From Psychrobacter immobilis (GTDB lineage: Bacteria > Pseudomonadota > Gammaproteobacteria > Pseudomonadales > Moraxellaceae), in contig NZ_CAJGZM010000002.1 in the NCBI RefSeq assembly GCF_904846175.1, positions 1 to 64,000 on the forward strand: a stretch of DNA of 64,000 nucleotides, in the 5' to 3' direction. Positions 42,841 to 51,866 of the stretch are shown in pieces. The notes below the pieces were generated by a model. It was not told where the DNA came from, made no database searches, and worked only from the letters and a program-made list of their open reading frames with translations. Each line of letters starts with the position of its first letter. The stretch's first letter is position 1. A program made the position numbers and the translations under genes.

Positions 42841-43941
42841 TTAACCACCAATCATCGACAAATTATTCATCATGCCGCTGTTTGATTCGTGAAGGTGATG
42901 ATGCTCAGGTTTAATCGGCATAAAGCTGTGCAGGGTATTAACGAGACCAGCCACATCATCTTGCTCAAGATAGTGACGAATATCGTAGTTACCTTGATCA
43001 AATAAGCACAGATGCACCTTGCCTTGACTACTGACCCGCAGGCGATTGCAGCTATCACAAAAATGAGCGGCGTAAGGGGCAATCATACCGATACGCCCTT
43101 TATAATCTGGATGGCTGTATTCTATCGCTGGACCGTCATTGCTGCCACGTATATGGGTTTGCCAGCCATTTTTTAATAAGTAATTGGTAATAATATCGGA
43201 CTGTGCATGCTGGGCAAAAAATAAGTCACTGTTGTCACTGGTCTGCATAAATTCAATAAATCGATAAGTGACAGGTCTGTCTTTGATATATTCGATGGCA
43301 TTCATCAGATTTTCAAAGGCCGTTTCTGCCATTAAAATACTATTTATCTTTAGCTTAATGTCTGTGGTCGCAAGTAAAGTATCCATATCCGCTAAGAGCT
43401 GCGGCAACATGTCAAAGCCAGTCATTTTATGAAAAGTAGCAGCATTAAAGCTGTCCATACTGATATTAAGCTGATTCAATCCAGCTGCTTGCCAGTTAGC
43501 TAAATGCTTGCCAAGCTTATAGCCATTGCTGGTCATGGCAACGGTTTCAATGCCTTCGGTGTTTTTGATGGTTCTAATAATTTCTACCACATCACGGCGT
43601 ATAGAGGGTTCACCGCCAGTAATTCTGACTTTTTTAGTGCCAACTTCGGCAAAGCCGCGGATTAAGGTGGCAATTTCGCTGATACTGAGCTCGTTTTGTG
43701 GTGGTTTGCCTTGATAGCCATCTGGCAGGCAATATTCACAGCGGAAATTACAGAAATCAGTAATCGATAGACGCAAATAGGTTAGACGTCGTGCGAAACC
43801 ATCGGTTAATGGTTGAGAGAGCGTGACCGGAGAATACGTCGACGCGATAGCAGTTTTCGATGAGTCAGCATCAAAAACAGCGGGTGCAGCGGTAGGCGAA
43901 TACAATTGCACATTGGCTGCGTTGGGGGCAAGATGGTTCAT
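42841..43941 (-). CDS. moaA: GTP 3',8-cyclase MoaA (radical SAM)
   Basis: Radical SAM enzyme that starts molybdenum cofactor synthesis from GTP. The SAM cluster is CNFRCEYC (CX3CX2C); the second cluster is CDSCNRLRVSSQGKVHLC. TGGEPSIRRD is the SAM-binding GGE motif. It ends in the Gly-Gly tail (MIGG) needed for activity. Length is 366 residues with an extended N-terminus of about 45 residues. A NarL-type 7-2-7 site lies 135 bp upstream, consistent with nitrate control of cofactor synthesis. Confidence 0.95.
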   Translation of the reverse strand: MNHLAPNAANVQLYSPTAAPAVFDADSSKTAIASTYSPVTLSQPLTDGFARRLTYLRLSITDFCNFRCEYCLPDGYQGKPPQNELSISEIATLIRGFAEVGTKKVRITGGEPSIRRDVVEIIRTIKNTEGIETVAMTSNGYKLGKHLANWQAAGLNQLNISMDSFNAATFHKMTGFDMLPQLLADMDTLLATTDIKLKINSILMAETAFENLMNAIEYIKDRPVTYRFIEFMQTSDNSDLFFAQHAQSDIITNYLLKNGWQTHIRGSNDGPAIEYSHPDYKGRIGMIAPYAAHFCDSCNRLRVSSQGKVHLCLFDQGNYDIRHYLEQDDVAGLVNTLHSFMPIKPEHHHLHESNSGMMNNLSMIGG

Positions 43942-44075
43942 AGATGATTACCATTAATATTAAGTATAGTGTGTACTTTTAGGCGTTGCCTCAGGTTATG
44001 AGTGGGAAATTCTATTTAGGTATGATTATGACAGCTTGCAAGCAAATAACAATTAACCGTAAGTGAGCTAAAAAC

Positions 44076-44091
44076 TACTACCAAAGTAGTA
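44076..44091 (-). promoter_or_regulatory. NarL-type 7-2-7 site upstream of moaA
   Basis: TACTACC-AA-AGTAGTA: two inverted heptamers near the TACYNMT consensus spaced by 2 bp, the NarL/NarP arrangement. It lies 135 bp upstream of moaA, between moeA and moaA. Confidence 0.6.
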
Positions 44092-44232
44092 GATAGTATT
44101 TGATAGTAAACAATCAGTTTCTCATGATTAACGGTATAAAGAGTTATTAACTGTGTAACTCTTTATGCCATTGATTAGCCATGCAGCTTTTTAGCTATAC
44201 AGTTATCAATAGATCAATTATTTAGCTGTTAT

Positions 44233-45528
44233 TTAGCAATGTAACCAAGGGAAGGGCTGTACGGTTACTGTTTCGCCAGCAGCTACATTGCCAGAATCTT
44301 GCGCCAAAACAATAAAGCAATTGGCGTGGCTAAGCTGTTTGATACGGTGTGATTGTTGCTTGCTAAAGCTCTCAACTTCAAACTGGCCAGCTTTATTCTG
44401 CGACAAAATACCTCTTTGAAAATCCATCCGTCCGGCTGATTTTTTTATATCGTTTTTAAGGGTGGCGATTAGGCTGAGCTGCATGGGTCGCTCTTGTGGT
44501 GCAGCGCCTGCCATTTGCCACAAAGCCGGAATGACAAATTGCAAGCTGCCAACCACGGTCGATAGCGGATTACCGGGTAAGCCAAAATATAATACGGGCT
44601 TGGCAAGGTTTTTAGTTAGCTCGCCAAAGACAAACGGTTTACCGGGTTTCATCGCCACTTTATAATGGTTAATCTGACCAAGCTGCTCAATGACAGTGGT
44701 TAAAAAGTCATAGTCGCCAACCGATACGCCCGCGGTAGAGATAAGGACGTCACACTCTTGCATGGCTTGAGTTACGGCAGCGGTAGTTTTGTCTAAATCA
44801 TCAGCAATGATGCCATAATCTCGAATAGTGACGGGCAAGTCAGAGAGCAAGCTTTTTAAAGTGGGGGTATTAGAGTTATAGATTTGCGCCAAGCTGTTCA
44901 GCTCATGACCTATCGCCACCAGTTCATCGCCCGTCGCCAGTACCCCAACGATTAAAGGCTGATAGACATTGACTTTATCTAGCCCTAAATTAGCCAGTAG
45001 GCTGATATCACTAGGATTTAAGCGCTTACCCTTTAATAAAACCGCTTCGCCAGTTTCAATTTCTTCGCCTTGCTTACGGATATTATCATCAGGCTTAGCG
45101 TCTTTACTGAGGGTAATAGCGTAAGGCTGCGATTTATCTATGCTGTCTTTTATGGCGGCAAAGTTGGTGTTTTCTTGCATAATGACCGTATCACAGTTAT
45201 CAGGAATGACCGCACCGGTAAAAATGCGGACACCTTGCCCTGATTGTATATTACCACTGTAAGGGCTGCCCGCTTGTGATTCACCGACGATATCAATTGT
45301 GCTGTTTGCTGAGAGTACGCTGTCTTTAGCAATCGCATAACCATCCATCGCCGATAAGTTTTGCCTTGGAATAGCAAAGGGCGAGACGATATCTTCTGCC
45401 AATATATGATGACGGCTGTCTAATAAGTCGTAGCTAACGACGTCTCTTTTATTGAGCGGATAGTCGTTAGTATTATAAGTCTCTATACGCTGCTGTATTT
45501 CAGAGATAAGCCCTGCAACCGTAATCAT
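44233..45528 (-). CDS. moeA: Molybdopterin molybdenumtransferase MoeA
   Basis: Inserts molybdate into adenylylated molybdopterin. Family landmarks: ILAEDIVSPFAIPRQNLSAMDGYAIA, VRIFTGAVIPDNCDTVIMQE, the LATGDELV and YNSNTPTL motifs, GVSVGDYDF and KPGKPFVFGEL then GLPGNPLSTVV. Length is 431 residues, slightly over E. coli MoeA. It is followed by a 291-bp gap with a NarL-type site before moaA. Confidence 0.95.
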   Translation of the reverse strand: MITVAGLISEIQQRIETYNTNDYPLNKRDVVSYDLLDSRHHILAEDIVSPFAIPRQNLSAMDGYAIAKDSVLSANSTIDIVGESQAGSPYSGNIQSGQGVRIFTGAVIPDNCDTVIMQENTNFAAIKDSIDKSQPYAITLSKDAKPDDNIRKQGEEIETGEAVLLKGKRLNPSDISLLANLGLDKVNVYQPLIVGVLATGDELVAIGHELNSLAQIYNSNTPTLKSLLSDLPVTIRDYGIIADDLDKTTAAVTQAMQECDVLISTAGVSVGDYDFLTTVIEQLGQINHYKVAMKPGKPFVFGELTKNLAKPVLYFGLPGNPLSTVVGSLQFVIPALWQMAGAAPQERPMQLSLIATLKNDIKKSAGRMDFQRGILSQNKAGQFEVESFSKQQSHRIKQLSHANCFIVLAQDSGNVAAGETVTVQPFPWLHC

Positions 45529-45629
45529 AAATGTCTACTCATTTTATTAAGATTGAACTGTATTATTAATATGAAACTGCATATAGGTATAAAGGATAGG
45601 TTATATGCTAGCAATCTTTATACCGTAGC

Positions 45630-45705
45630 AGCTACTTTCTAACATAAGAGCTACTTTCTAACATAAGAGCTACTTTCTAACATAAGAGCTACTTTATAAC
45701 ATAAG
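45630..45705. repeat. 19-bp tandem repeat, four copies
   Basis: The unit AGCTACTTTCTAACATAAG occurs four times head to tail (starts 45630, 45649, 45668, 45687); the last has TTA for TCT. It lies in the gap between the PPIase gene end and the moeA start. No hairpin or frame explains it. Confidence 0.95.
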
Positions 45706-45730
45706 AAGTAAACGACTGACAGCATATTGC

Positions 45731-46876
45731 TTAGCCGCGGAAAATATTCTCTTGCTCAAGCGTCATGTCGATACCTTCGATTTCAGCTTCATTCGCTAAA
45801 GTAAATAAGTAGTCGCATAATGACTGGTGAAACGCTTGCTGGCTCAGCTTATTGTGGATAGCAGGGCTAACTTGCTCATAAGTCATCTGTATGCCAGGTT
45901 CTTTATTGAGCACATCAACGATATGAAAACCGTAACGGCTCTCGATAGGGCTTGGGGCAAGTCCTGCGTCTAATTTAAATAACGCACCTTCGAATTCTTG
46001 TACGGTTTGCCCTTTGCTAATAACGCCTAGCTCACCACCTTGCTCTTTTGAAGGGCAAGCTGAATGCTGGCGTGCTAATTGAATAAACTCAGCATCAGGA
46101 TTGGTATTGTTTTTGATTTGTTCAATCAATTCATAAGCGGTCTTTTTAAGCTTTAAGCGCTCATCGCCATCTTCAGGCAGGCATGCCAATAAAATATGGC
46201 GTACGGTCATAATAGGATCGGTCTTAAAATCAGTGATGTTTTGATTATAATAACGCTCACAAGTTGCCATATCTGGCATCGTCGCTTGGACGTTTTTGTC
46301 TATCAGGCTCGAGATGGCTTGTTCTTCGTCGTTTTTCCATGCTGTCTCGCCAATGCTTGGCTCATCTAAAACCGCCAATCTGAGTAATTCACGCACAACC
46401 AGCGCTTGCGTCGCTAAATATACCGCATCTTCTTTGTTTTCCGCTGGATGGTACTGTAGCTCTTGGGCGATATTGGTTCTATCTATCATCACGCCATTAA
46501 CCGTCACTGAAGGCAGCTCATCACGGCTAGAGGCAATCAGGTTCTTATGGTTGCTGCGTTCTTCTGCCATCGCTTTTTCGATAAACTCTTGATCAGAATG
46601 TGGTTTTTGTAAATCCGTCAAGGTTGGCATCAGATGCACGATATCATCACCATGGCTATGGTTGTGCTCATGGCTATGATGATGGTGTTCATGGCTATGA
46701 TCATGATCGTGGCTGTGGTCATGGCCACAATTATGACCGCTGTGTGTGTTATCAGCACCAGTAGGGGCATGAGCAGCATGGTCAATATGAGTGTCACTAC
46801 TAACGTTATTATTTACATGGTTATTTACGTTATTAGTCGTCGTGTGGTCGGCTGGATTGTAGGTACTGACAGTCAT
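45731..46876 (-). CDS. Parvulin-type PPIase with His-rich N-terminus
   Basis: Peptidyl-prolyl isomerase of 381 residues. The parvulin domain is near the C-terminus: MTVRHILLACLPEDGDER, FIQLARQHSACPSKEQGGELG and RYGFHIVDVLNKEPG. Residues about 30-85 are a His-rich run (HDHSHDHDHSHEHHHHSHEH and neighbours) that likely binds nickel or zinc. No signal peptide is seen, so it is cytoplasmic. In Pseudomonas aeruginosa a PpiC-type gene follows narGHJI and precedes moaA1, so a role in folding or maturing nitrate reductase is plausible. The His-rich extension is the unusual part. Confidence 0.87.
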   Translation of the reverse strand: MTVSTYNPADHTTTNNVNNHVNNNVSSDTHIDHAAHAPTGADNTHSGHNCGHDHSHDHDHSHEHHHHSHEHNHSHGDDIVHLMPTLTDLQKPHSDQEFIEKAMAEERSNHKNLIASSRDELPSVTVNGVMIDRTNIAQELQYHPAENKEDAVYLATQALVVRELLRLAVLDEPSIGETAWKNDEEQAISSLIDKNVQATMPDMATCERYYNQNITDFKTDPIMTVRHILLACLPEDGDERLKLKKTAYELIEQIKNNTNPDAEFIQLARQHSACPSKEQGGELGVISKGQTVQEFEGALFKLDAGLAPSPIESRYGFHIVDVLNKEPGIQMTYEQVSPAIHNKLSQQAFHQSLCDYLFTLANEAEIEGIDMTLEQENIFRG

Positions 46877-47179
46877 GGCTTTTGCTCCACTAAGGGTTCT
46901 GGTAATAGGAATTTTAAAATACAGTCAATCTTAAACTACAGTTAATATGAGTATGACGATTAAGGTTTTTGTTAAAATTATTTGTACTAGAAACTATTTG
47001 CATTAAAGATAACGAGTATTAAAGCGAAATAAAAAAATAGAGCCGCCTTTAAATGATGTTACTGCTAATGAAGCATTTAAAGGTGGCTCTATGGCTGTTG
47101 CTAAGTGACTTTACACTATCTTTAACAAAGTATTGAGCGCATTTTCTATCTTACTCAATGCTTAGTTAGACTGATAATA
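46877..47179. other. Gap between hmp and the PPIase gene
   Basis: Contains the hmp terminator (47039-47090) and presumably the PPIase promoter. Nothing else is recognised. Confidence 0.4.
47039..47090 (-). terminator. Terminator after hmp
   Basis: AGAGCCGCCTTTAAATG (47039-47055) pairs with 47074-47090 with one mismatch, 18-nt loop; on the minus strand it is followed by seven T. Located 90 bp after the hmp stop. Confidence 0.8.
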
Positions 47180-48361
47180 TTAAGCCAGCTCTAGGCTCAT
47201 CTTTGGACCAAAGGGTTCGTAATGAACGCTATCAACGCCATGGTCAAGAGTCATTAAGCCATCAATGATACTTTCCATAAACATCATAGAGCCACAGACA
47301 TAAATATCGGCAGGCTTTGGTAAATTGGCAAGCCACGCCTCATCTAAAATTTGCCCAGAGTCAAAGTAGAAGATGTGCTTTTCTACATTTTCGGCAGCGG
47401 CAAGCAACTCATTAACTTTGCTGTCAAAGGCATGATGTTCTTTATTCTGACAGGCATAAACCCAAACGATAGGGCGTAGCGGATTGGCCGCTACTTGCGC
47501 CTCTAACATCGATAGAATTGGGGTGACGCCGACACCTGCACTGACCAATACCAATGGGATCTCGTTTTGTTGTACCAAGTCTTGGTTGAGCTCAAAATCA
47601 CCGGCAGGGGCAGATAATAAAATCGTATCGCCAACGTCTAAGTGATCATGTAAGTAGTTTGACACTAAACCATTATATTCATTGCGGTTGTCACGCCTAA
47701 CGGCAAACTGAATGCCTTTGTCGCTATTGGCTGAATATAAAGAATAGTGACGTAGAGCAATATGCTCGCTGTCTGTTGGATCGGTTTTAACGGTGATGTA
47801 TTGACCGGCAGACAGTTTAAGTTTGTTTAAATCAATATCATCGTTTGCAGGAACGACGGTAAAGGCTGCAATGTCAGTCGCTGCTTCTGATTTTTCGGTA
47901 ATTGTAAACGGCGCAAAACCTTCCCACATCTCTTGCTCATACATGCCTTTTTCTAACTGAATAAAGACATCGGCAATTTCATCATAAGCTTCTGTCCAAG
48001 CATCGATGATGTCATCGTTTGCTGCTTCACCGAGAACTTCTTTGATAGCACCCAATAAATGATGACCAACGATAGGATAGTGCTCAGGCAAAATTTGCAA
48101 AGCACGATGCTTATGGCTGATTTGGGTAACTTGCGGCAATAGTGTCGCTAAGTTTTCCAAATGCTTGGCTGCTGCCAAAACGGTCATAGCCAGTGCAGTT
48201 TGCTGACGGCCTAATTTTTGATTGGTTTCGTTAAAAATGTCTAGCAGTTCAGGATGTTCGTTGAACATGTTTTTATAAAATACGGTAGTAATCGCTGTCC
48301 CATGTTCTTCGAGCACAGGTACGGTTGCTTTCACGATTTCTAATGTTTGTGGTGACGCCAT
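47180..48361 (-). CDS. hmp: Flavohaemoprotein Hmp (nitric oxide dioxygenase)
   Basis: Converts NO and O2 to nitrate with NAD(P)H. Globin domain (about 1-135) with the proximal His in ISHKHRALQI and distal Tyr/Gln in TVFYKNMFNEHPELLDIFN; FAD domain with RHYSLYS; NAD domain with SAGVGVTPILSML and the C-terminal HYEPFGPK. Length is 393 residues. The gene lies directly after narI on the same strand, so NO arising from nitrite reduction would be removed. An 11-1-11 palindrome like an NsrR operator lies 140 bp upstream, suggesting it has its own NO-responsive promoter. Confidence 0.95.
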   Translation of the reverse strand: MASPQTLEIVKATVPVLEEHGTAITTVFYKNMFNEHPELLDIFNETNQKLGRQQTALAMTVLAAAKHLENLATLLPQVTQISHKHRALQILPEHYPIVGHHLLGAIKEVLGEAANDDIIDAWTEAYDEIADVFIQLEKGMYEQEMWEGFAPFTITEKSEAATDIAAFTVVPANDDIDLNKLKLSAGQYITVKTDPTDSEHIALRHYSLYSANSDKGIQFAVRRDNRNEYNGLVSNYLHDHLDVGDTILLSAPAGDFELNQDLVQQNEIPLVLVSAGVGVTPILSMLEAQVAANPLRPIVWVYACQNKEHHAFDSKVNELLAAAENVEKHIFYFDSGQILDEAWLANLPKPADIYVCGSMMFMESIIDGLMTLDHGVDSVHYEPFGPKMSLELA

Positions 48362-48499
48362 GGTGGATCCTTTAGTGATATCTCACATTGATAAGTTTAG
48401 GGATTAAAGTTCTTTTTAAGAACCTGACAACCATTATTAGACGTTATAAAGAGCGCTGGGATTAAGCCTGTAATCATCTAATAATTAAGCGACTGCCAT

Positions 48500-48522
48500 A
48501 AGATTCATTAAAAATGAATCTT
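48500..48522 (-). promoter_or_regulatory. NsrR-like operator upstream of hmp
   Basis: AAGATTCATTA-A-AAATGAATCTT, an 11-1-11 palindrome close to the NsrR pattern AAGATGYATTT-N-AAATRCATCTT. The symmetric stem extends outward to CCAT/ATGG (48496-48526). It could also be a hairpin ending the nar operon, but no T run follows on the minus strand. Confidence 0.55.
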
Positions 48523-48606
48523 ATGGTATCGTAACTTTATCTAAACATCAATGCTGTATCGCTATTGTGCTTATTTCTATTGTGCTTATTTCTATTGGCA
48601 ACGTTT

Positions 48607-49332
48607 CTATTGCGAACGTTTCTCTCTTACAATCTGGTAACGGCGACCGAAATACCAGATTGGTGCGCTGATAATATGAATAAGGCGTGTGAATGGGAAT
48701 ATCGCAATCAGGGTGATACCAAGCGCCATATGCAGCTGATAAATCAAGTCAGTTTGCTCGATACGCGCCGCTGCTTGCCAAGGTCTTAAGATAGTGATGT
48801 CTTGTGCCCAGCCTGCCAAATTCATCATGGTGTAGCCATCTAAGTGCTTCACTGAGGTAAAGATGGAAATAAGACCTAAGTTAAGCTGAATAAATAACAG
48901 CACCAGTACCAATTTGTCCGAGAATGATGAAGTGTTTGAGATGCGGTCATCAGTAAAGCGCCGCCATATCAGCATTGCCAAACCAAACCAACAAAATACC
49001 CCCGCGATACCACCGACAACCACCGCTAAAATTTGCTTATGGCCGGCACTGATAAAGCGGTCATAAAGAAAATGCGGCGTCAACATGCCAAATAAATGCC
49101 CAAGCAATACCACGATAATACCGACGTGAAATAAGTTGCTGGCAAGGCGCATGTTTTTGGTTCTGAGCATTTGCGTCGAACCAGATTTCCATGAATACTG
49201 AGATAAATCAAAACGTACCCAAGTACCAATGATAGCGATGGTTAATGCCACGTACGGATAAACGCCAAAAAGGAAAATTTGCAGCCAACTGAGGTTGGCT
49301 AAAGACTGTACACTAGGATCTGCAATATTCAT
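48607..49332 (-). CDS. narI: Nitrate reductase gamma subunit NarI
   Basis: Di-haem cytochrome b subunit of 241 residues with five helices that takes electrons from quinol. His ligands are expected in FHVGIIVVLLGHLFG (two His) and in LIYQLHMALGITL and FTRLIHIISAPI. The family C-terminus GRRYQIVREKR is present. Last gene of narGHJI, 14 bp after narJ. Confidence 0.95.
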   Translation of the reverse strand: MNIADPSVQSLANLSWLQIFLFGVYPYVALTIAIIGTWVRFDLSQYSWKSGSTQMLRTKNMRLASNLFHVGIIVVLLGHLFGMLTPHFLYDRFISAGHKQILAVVVGGIAGVFCWFGLAMLIWRRFTDDRISNTSSFSDKLVLVLLFIQLNLGLISIFTSVKHLDGYTMMNLAGWAQDITILRPWQAAARIEQTDLIYQLHMALGITLIAIFPFTRLIHIISAPIWYFGRRYQIVREKRSQ

Positions 49333-49346
49333 GTCCTTTCTCCTTA

Positions 49347-50207
49347 TTATGGTTTAACCGCTGAGGTGGTTTTAAAGTCTACCCAGTGCACAGGGGCATC
49401 GACAGCATTTGGATTGGCTCTAACACCCGCTTTTGCAGCAAGGTTTTGGGTGCTGGTTTGAGAGGAGCAGCGCTCTTCTTGCTGCGCATCCAAAAACGTC
49501 ACGACTTCCTCTTCCCACTCTTTATCTAAGGCTTCAAAGCTGTCATCGGGCTTTTCTTTGCTGATTTTCTCTTGATACTCTTCGACTATGTCTAAAGGCT
49601 TTCCAGCAATCTGCAATAGTGCATTAAAGCAGCCTTTATACATACTGCCGCGGTGCTCAAGTCTGGCAGCGAGCAAGGCAATAATATGGCTGACATCGGC
49701 GATATCCATACGAATCTGAATATCATCGTCGATAACCGTCGCTTGATACGCCAAAAATTCTAGATATAAAGGCAGATAATCAGGCAGCTCTTTGACGCTA
49801 ATGGCAAAGCCAGCTTCTTCGTACTGACCCATCAAATCGACCATCGCTTGACCACGGTCGCGCGACTCGCCATGCACGTGTTCAAACAACCACAGCGATA
49901 AAGAACGACCGCGCTCAAACAGACCGTCATAGCGCGCTTGCGCTTCAAGAGAGCCGGTGTCGATTAAATCTTCAATCAAGTCGATGATTTGCGTCCGTAC
50001 TTCTGGGCTAATAATGGTTGACCTAGCAACAATCTCTGTGCAATCAGCAAGCGTATCGCCTAAAAATAGCTCATTGCTTGGATAGTCGATAAGTAAGCTT
50101 AGGACTTTGAGTATTTTTAAGTCTGAAGCGCCAATCATCGGCGTCTCAATCGCTGAATTAATAGGCTCATTTACTGAACTGCTAGTATGAACTTGAGTAG
50201 TTTGCAT
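49347..50207 (-). CDS. narJ: Nitrate reductase assembly chaperone NarJ
   Basis: Cytoplasmic chaperone that holds NarG until the cofactor and FS0 cluster are inserted. Core: LKVLSLLIDYPSNELF, FERGRSLSLWLFEHVHGESRDRGQAM and DYLPLYLEFLA. At 286 residues it is longer than the usual 230, with extra Ser/Thr-rich N-terminal residues and a C-terminal tail containing DAPVHWVDFK. The start at 50207 lies 1 bp after the narH stop; the open frame extending into narH is a shadow. Confidence 0.93.
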   Translation of the reverse strand: MQTTQVHTSSSVNEPINSAIETPMIGASDLKILKVLSLLIDYPSNELFLGDTLADCTEIVARSTIISPEVRTQIIDLIEDLIDTGSLEAQARYDGLFERGRSLSLWLFEHVHGESRDRGQAMVDLMGQYEEAGFAISVKELPDYLPLYLEFLAYQATVIDDDIQIRMDIADVSHIIALLAARLEHRGSMYKGCFNALLQIAGKPLDIVEEYQEKISKEKPDDSFEALDKEWEEEVVTFLDAQQEERCSSQTSTQNLAAKAGVRANPNAVDAPVHWVDFKTTSAVKP

Positions 50208-50208
50208 C

Positions 50209-51747
50209 TTATGACTCCCACTTTTGGACAGTATCGATGAAATCGCGGCGATTGGCTTTACGTTGTCCAAACATACTGTTGTCAGAATGTCCTGAACAGC
50301 CCTCGCCAAAGGTAAATCCGCAACCATTACGTTCAGCAAAAGCGTCACTTAACGCCTCTTCACGATGCGCCGTTGGAATCACAAAGCGGTCTTCGTAGTT
50401 GGCAATGGCCAAGTAGCGATACATCTCTTCAACTTGTAGCTTGGTCAGACCAACGTCGTCTAAGATGCTTTGTACTTCTTGTTTTTCGACCAGTTGCATA
50501 CGTTTGTAGCTACGCATCGCAAGCAGACGTTTTAGCGCCAAACGTACTGGCTCTTCATCACCAGCGGTCAAGAGATTGGCTAAATAACGTAGTGGGATAC
50601 GTAAGCTATCAACATCTGGAATTAGACCGTCCATACCAACTTTGCCCGCTTCAGCAGCGTTTTGAATCGGTGATAATGGCGGTACATACCAAACCATTGG
50701 TAGCGTACGGTATTCAGGATGTAGCGGTAGGGCAAGCTTCCAATCAACTGCAAGCTTATAGACGGGGGAACGCTGTGCAGAATCAATCACTGACTGCGGG
50801 ACACCGTCTTTTAGTGCTTGAGCAATAACAGCAGGGTCGTTAGGATCTAAGAATAAATCCAATTGCGCAGGGTAAATGTCTTTTTCATTTGGCGTACTAG
50901 CCGCTTCAGCGATTTTGTCAGCGTCATATAGTAAGACGCCTAAGTAGCGAATCCGACCAACGCATGTTTCTGAACAAACCGTTGGCAAGCCAGCTTCAAT
51001 GCGTGGATAGCAGAAGATACATTTTTCAGATTTGCCGGATTTCCAGTTATAGTAAATCTTTTTATACGGGCAGCCTGAGATACACATGCGCCAGCCGCGG
51101 CATTTTTCTTGATCAATCAAGACAATGCCGTCTTCTTCACGCTTGTAGATCGCACCACTAGGGCAAGCCGCCACGCACGTTGGGTTCAAGCAATGCTCGC
51201 ATAGACGCGGCAAATACATCATGAAGGTGTTTTCGTACTCGCCGTAGATATCCGCTTGAATATTGTCAAAGTTTTTGTCTTTACGACGTTTTTCGAACTC
51301 CGTCCCTAAAATTTCTTCCCAGTTAGGACCCCATTCAATCTTTTGCATGCGCTTGCCAGTGATGGCTGAACGCGGACGGGCGATAGGCTGATGGTTGCTT
51401 ATCGGTGCGGTATGCAGATGCTGATAATCGAAATCATACGGTTCGTAATAATCATCAATCTCTGGCAAATCCGGGTTGGCAAATATATTGGCCAATACTC
51501 TAAATTTACCACCGATGCGCGGATTGATGGTGCCATTGGCATTACGTATCCAGCCACCTTTCCATTTGGTTTGGTTTTCCCACTCTTTGGGATAGCCAAT
51601 ACCGGGCTTTGACTCAACGTTGTTGAACCACGCATATTCCATACCTTCACGGCTGGTCCAAACGTTTTTACAGGTGACTGAGCAGGTGTGACAACCGATA
51701 CATTTATCAAGGTTAAGCACCATGCCGACTTGTGAACGAATTTTCAT
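50209..51747 (-). CDS. narH: Nitrate reductase beta subunit NarH
   Basis: Iron-sulfur subunit of 512 residues that relays electrons from NarI to NarG. Four Cys groups: CIGCHTCSVTCKN, CEHCLNPTCVAACPSG, CRGWRMCISGCPYKK (Trp in place of one Cys, marking the 3Fe-4S cluster) and CIFCYPRIEAGLPTVCSETC. Start at the ATG 51747 (MKIRSQVGMVLNLDKC); a TTG five codons upstream is unlikely. Confidence 0.97.
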   Translation of the reverse strand: MKIRSQVGMVLNLDKCIGCHTCSVTCKNVWTSREGMEYAWFNNVESKPGIGYPKEWENQTKWKGGWIRNANGTINPRIGGKFRVLANIFANPDLPEIDDYYEPYDFDYQHLHTAPISNHQPIARPRSAITGKRMQKIEWGPNWEEILGTEFEKRRKDKNFDNIQADIYGEYENTFMMYLPRLCEHCLNPTCVAACPSGAIYKREEDGIVLIDQEKCRGWRMCISGCPYKKIYYNWKSGKSEKCIFCYPRIEAGLPTVCSETCVGRIRYLGVLLYDADKIAEAASTPNEKDIYPAQLDLFLDPNDPAVIAQALKDGVPQSVIDSAQRSPVYKLAVDWKLALPLHPEYRTLPMVWYVPPLSPIQNAAEAGKVGMDGLIPDVDSLRIPLRYLANLLTAGDEEPVRLALKRLLAMRSYKRMQLVEKQEVQSILDDVGLTKLQVEEMYRYLAIANYEDRFVIPTAHREEALSDAFAERNGCGFTFGEGCSGHSDNSMFGQRKANRRDFIDTVQKWES

Positions 51748-51866
51748 GGATCTGTGCTCCAAATATTAGTAGAAAAAGCAGGCTTTATTCTTCATCAAGG
51801 TTGTTTAAAAGATGTCGTTTTAAAAGAGTTTTTTAAAACGACATATTCTCAATAGAAGAAGATGCT

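Noticed and set aside
46634..46945. 103-residue plus-strand frame opposite the PPIase gene
   Set aside because: Met/Val/Ala repeats are the complement of the His-rich N-terminus of the PPIase.
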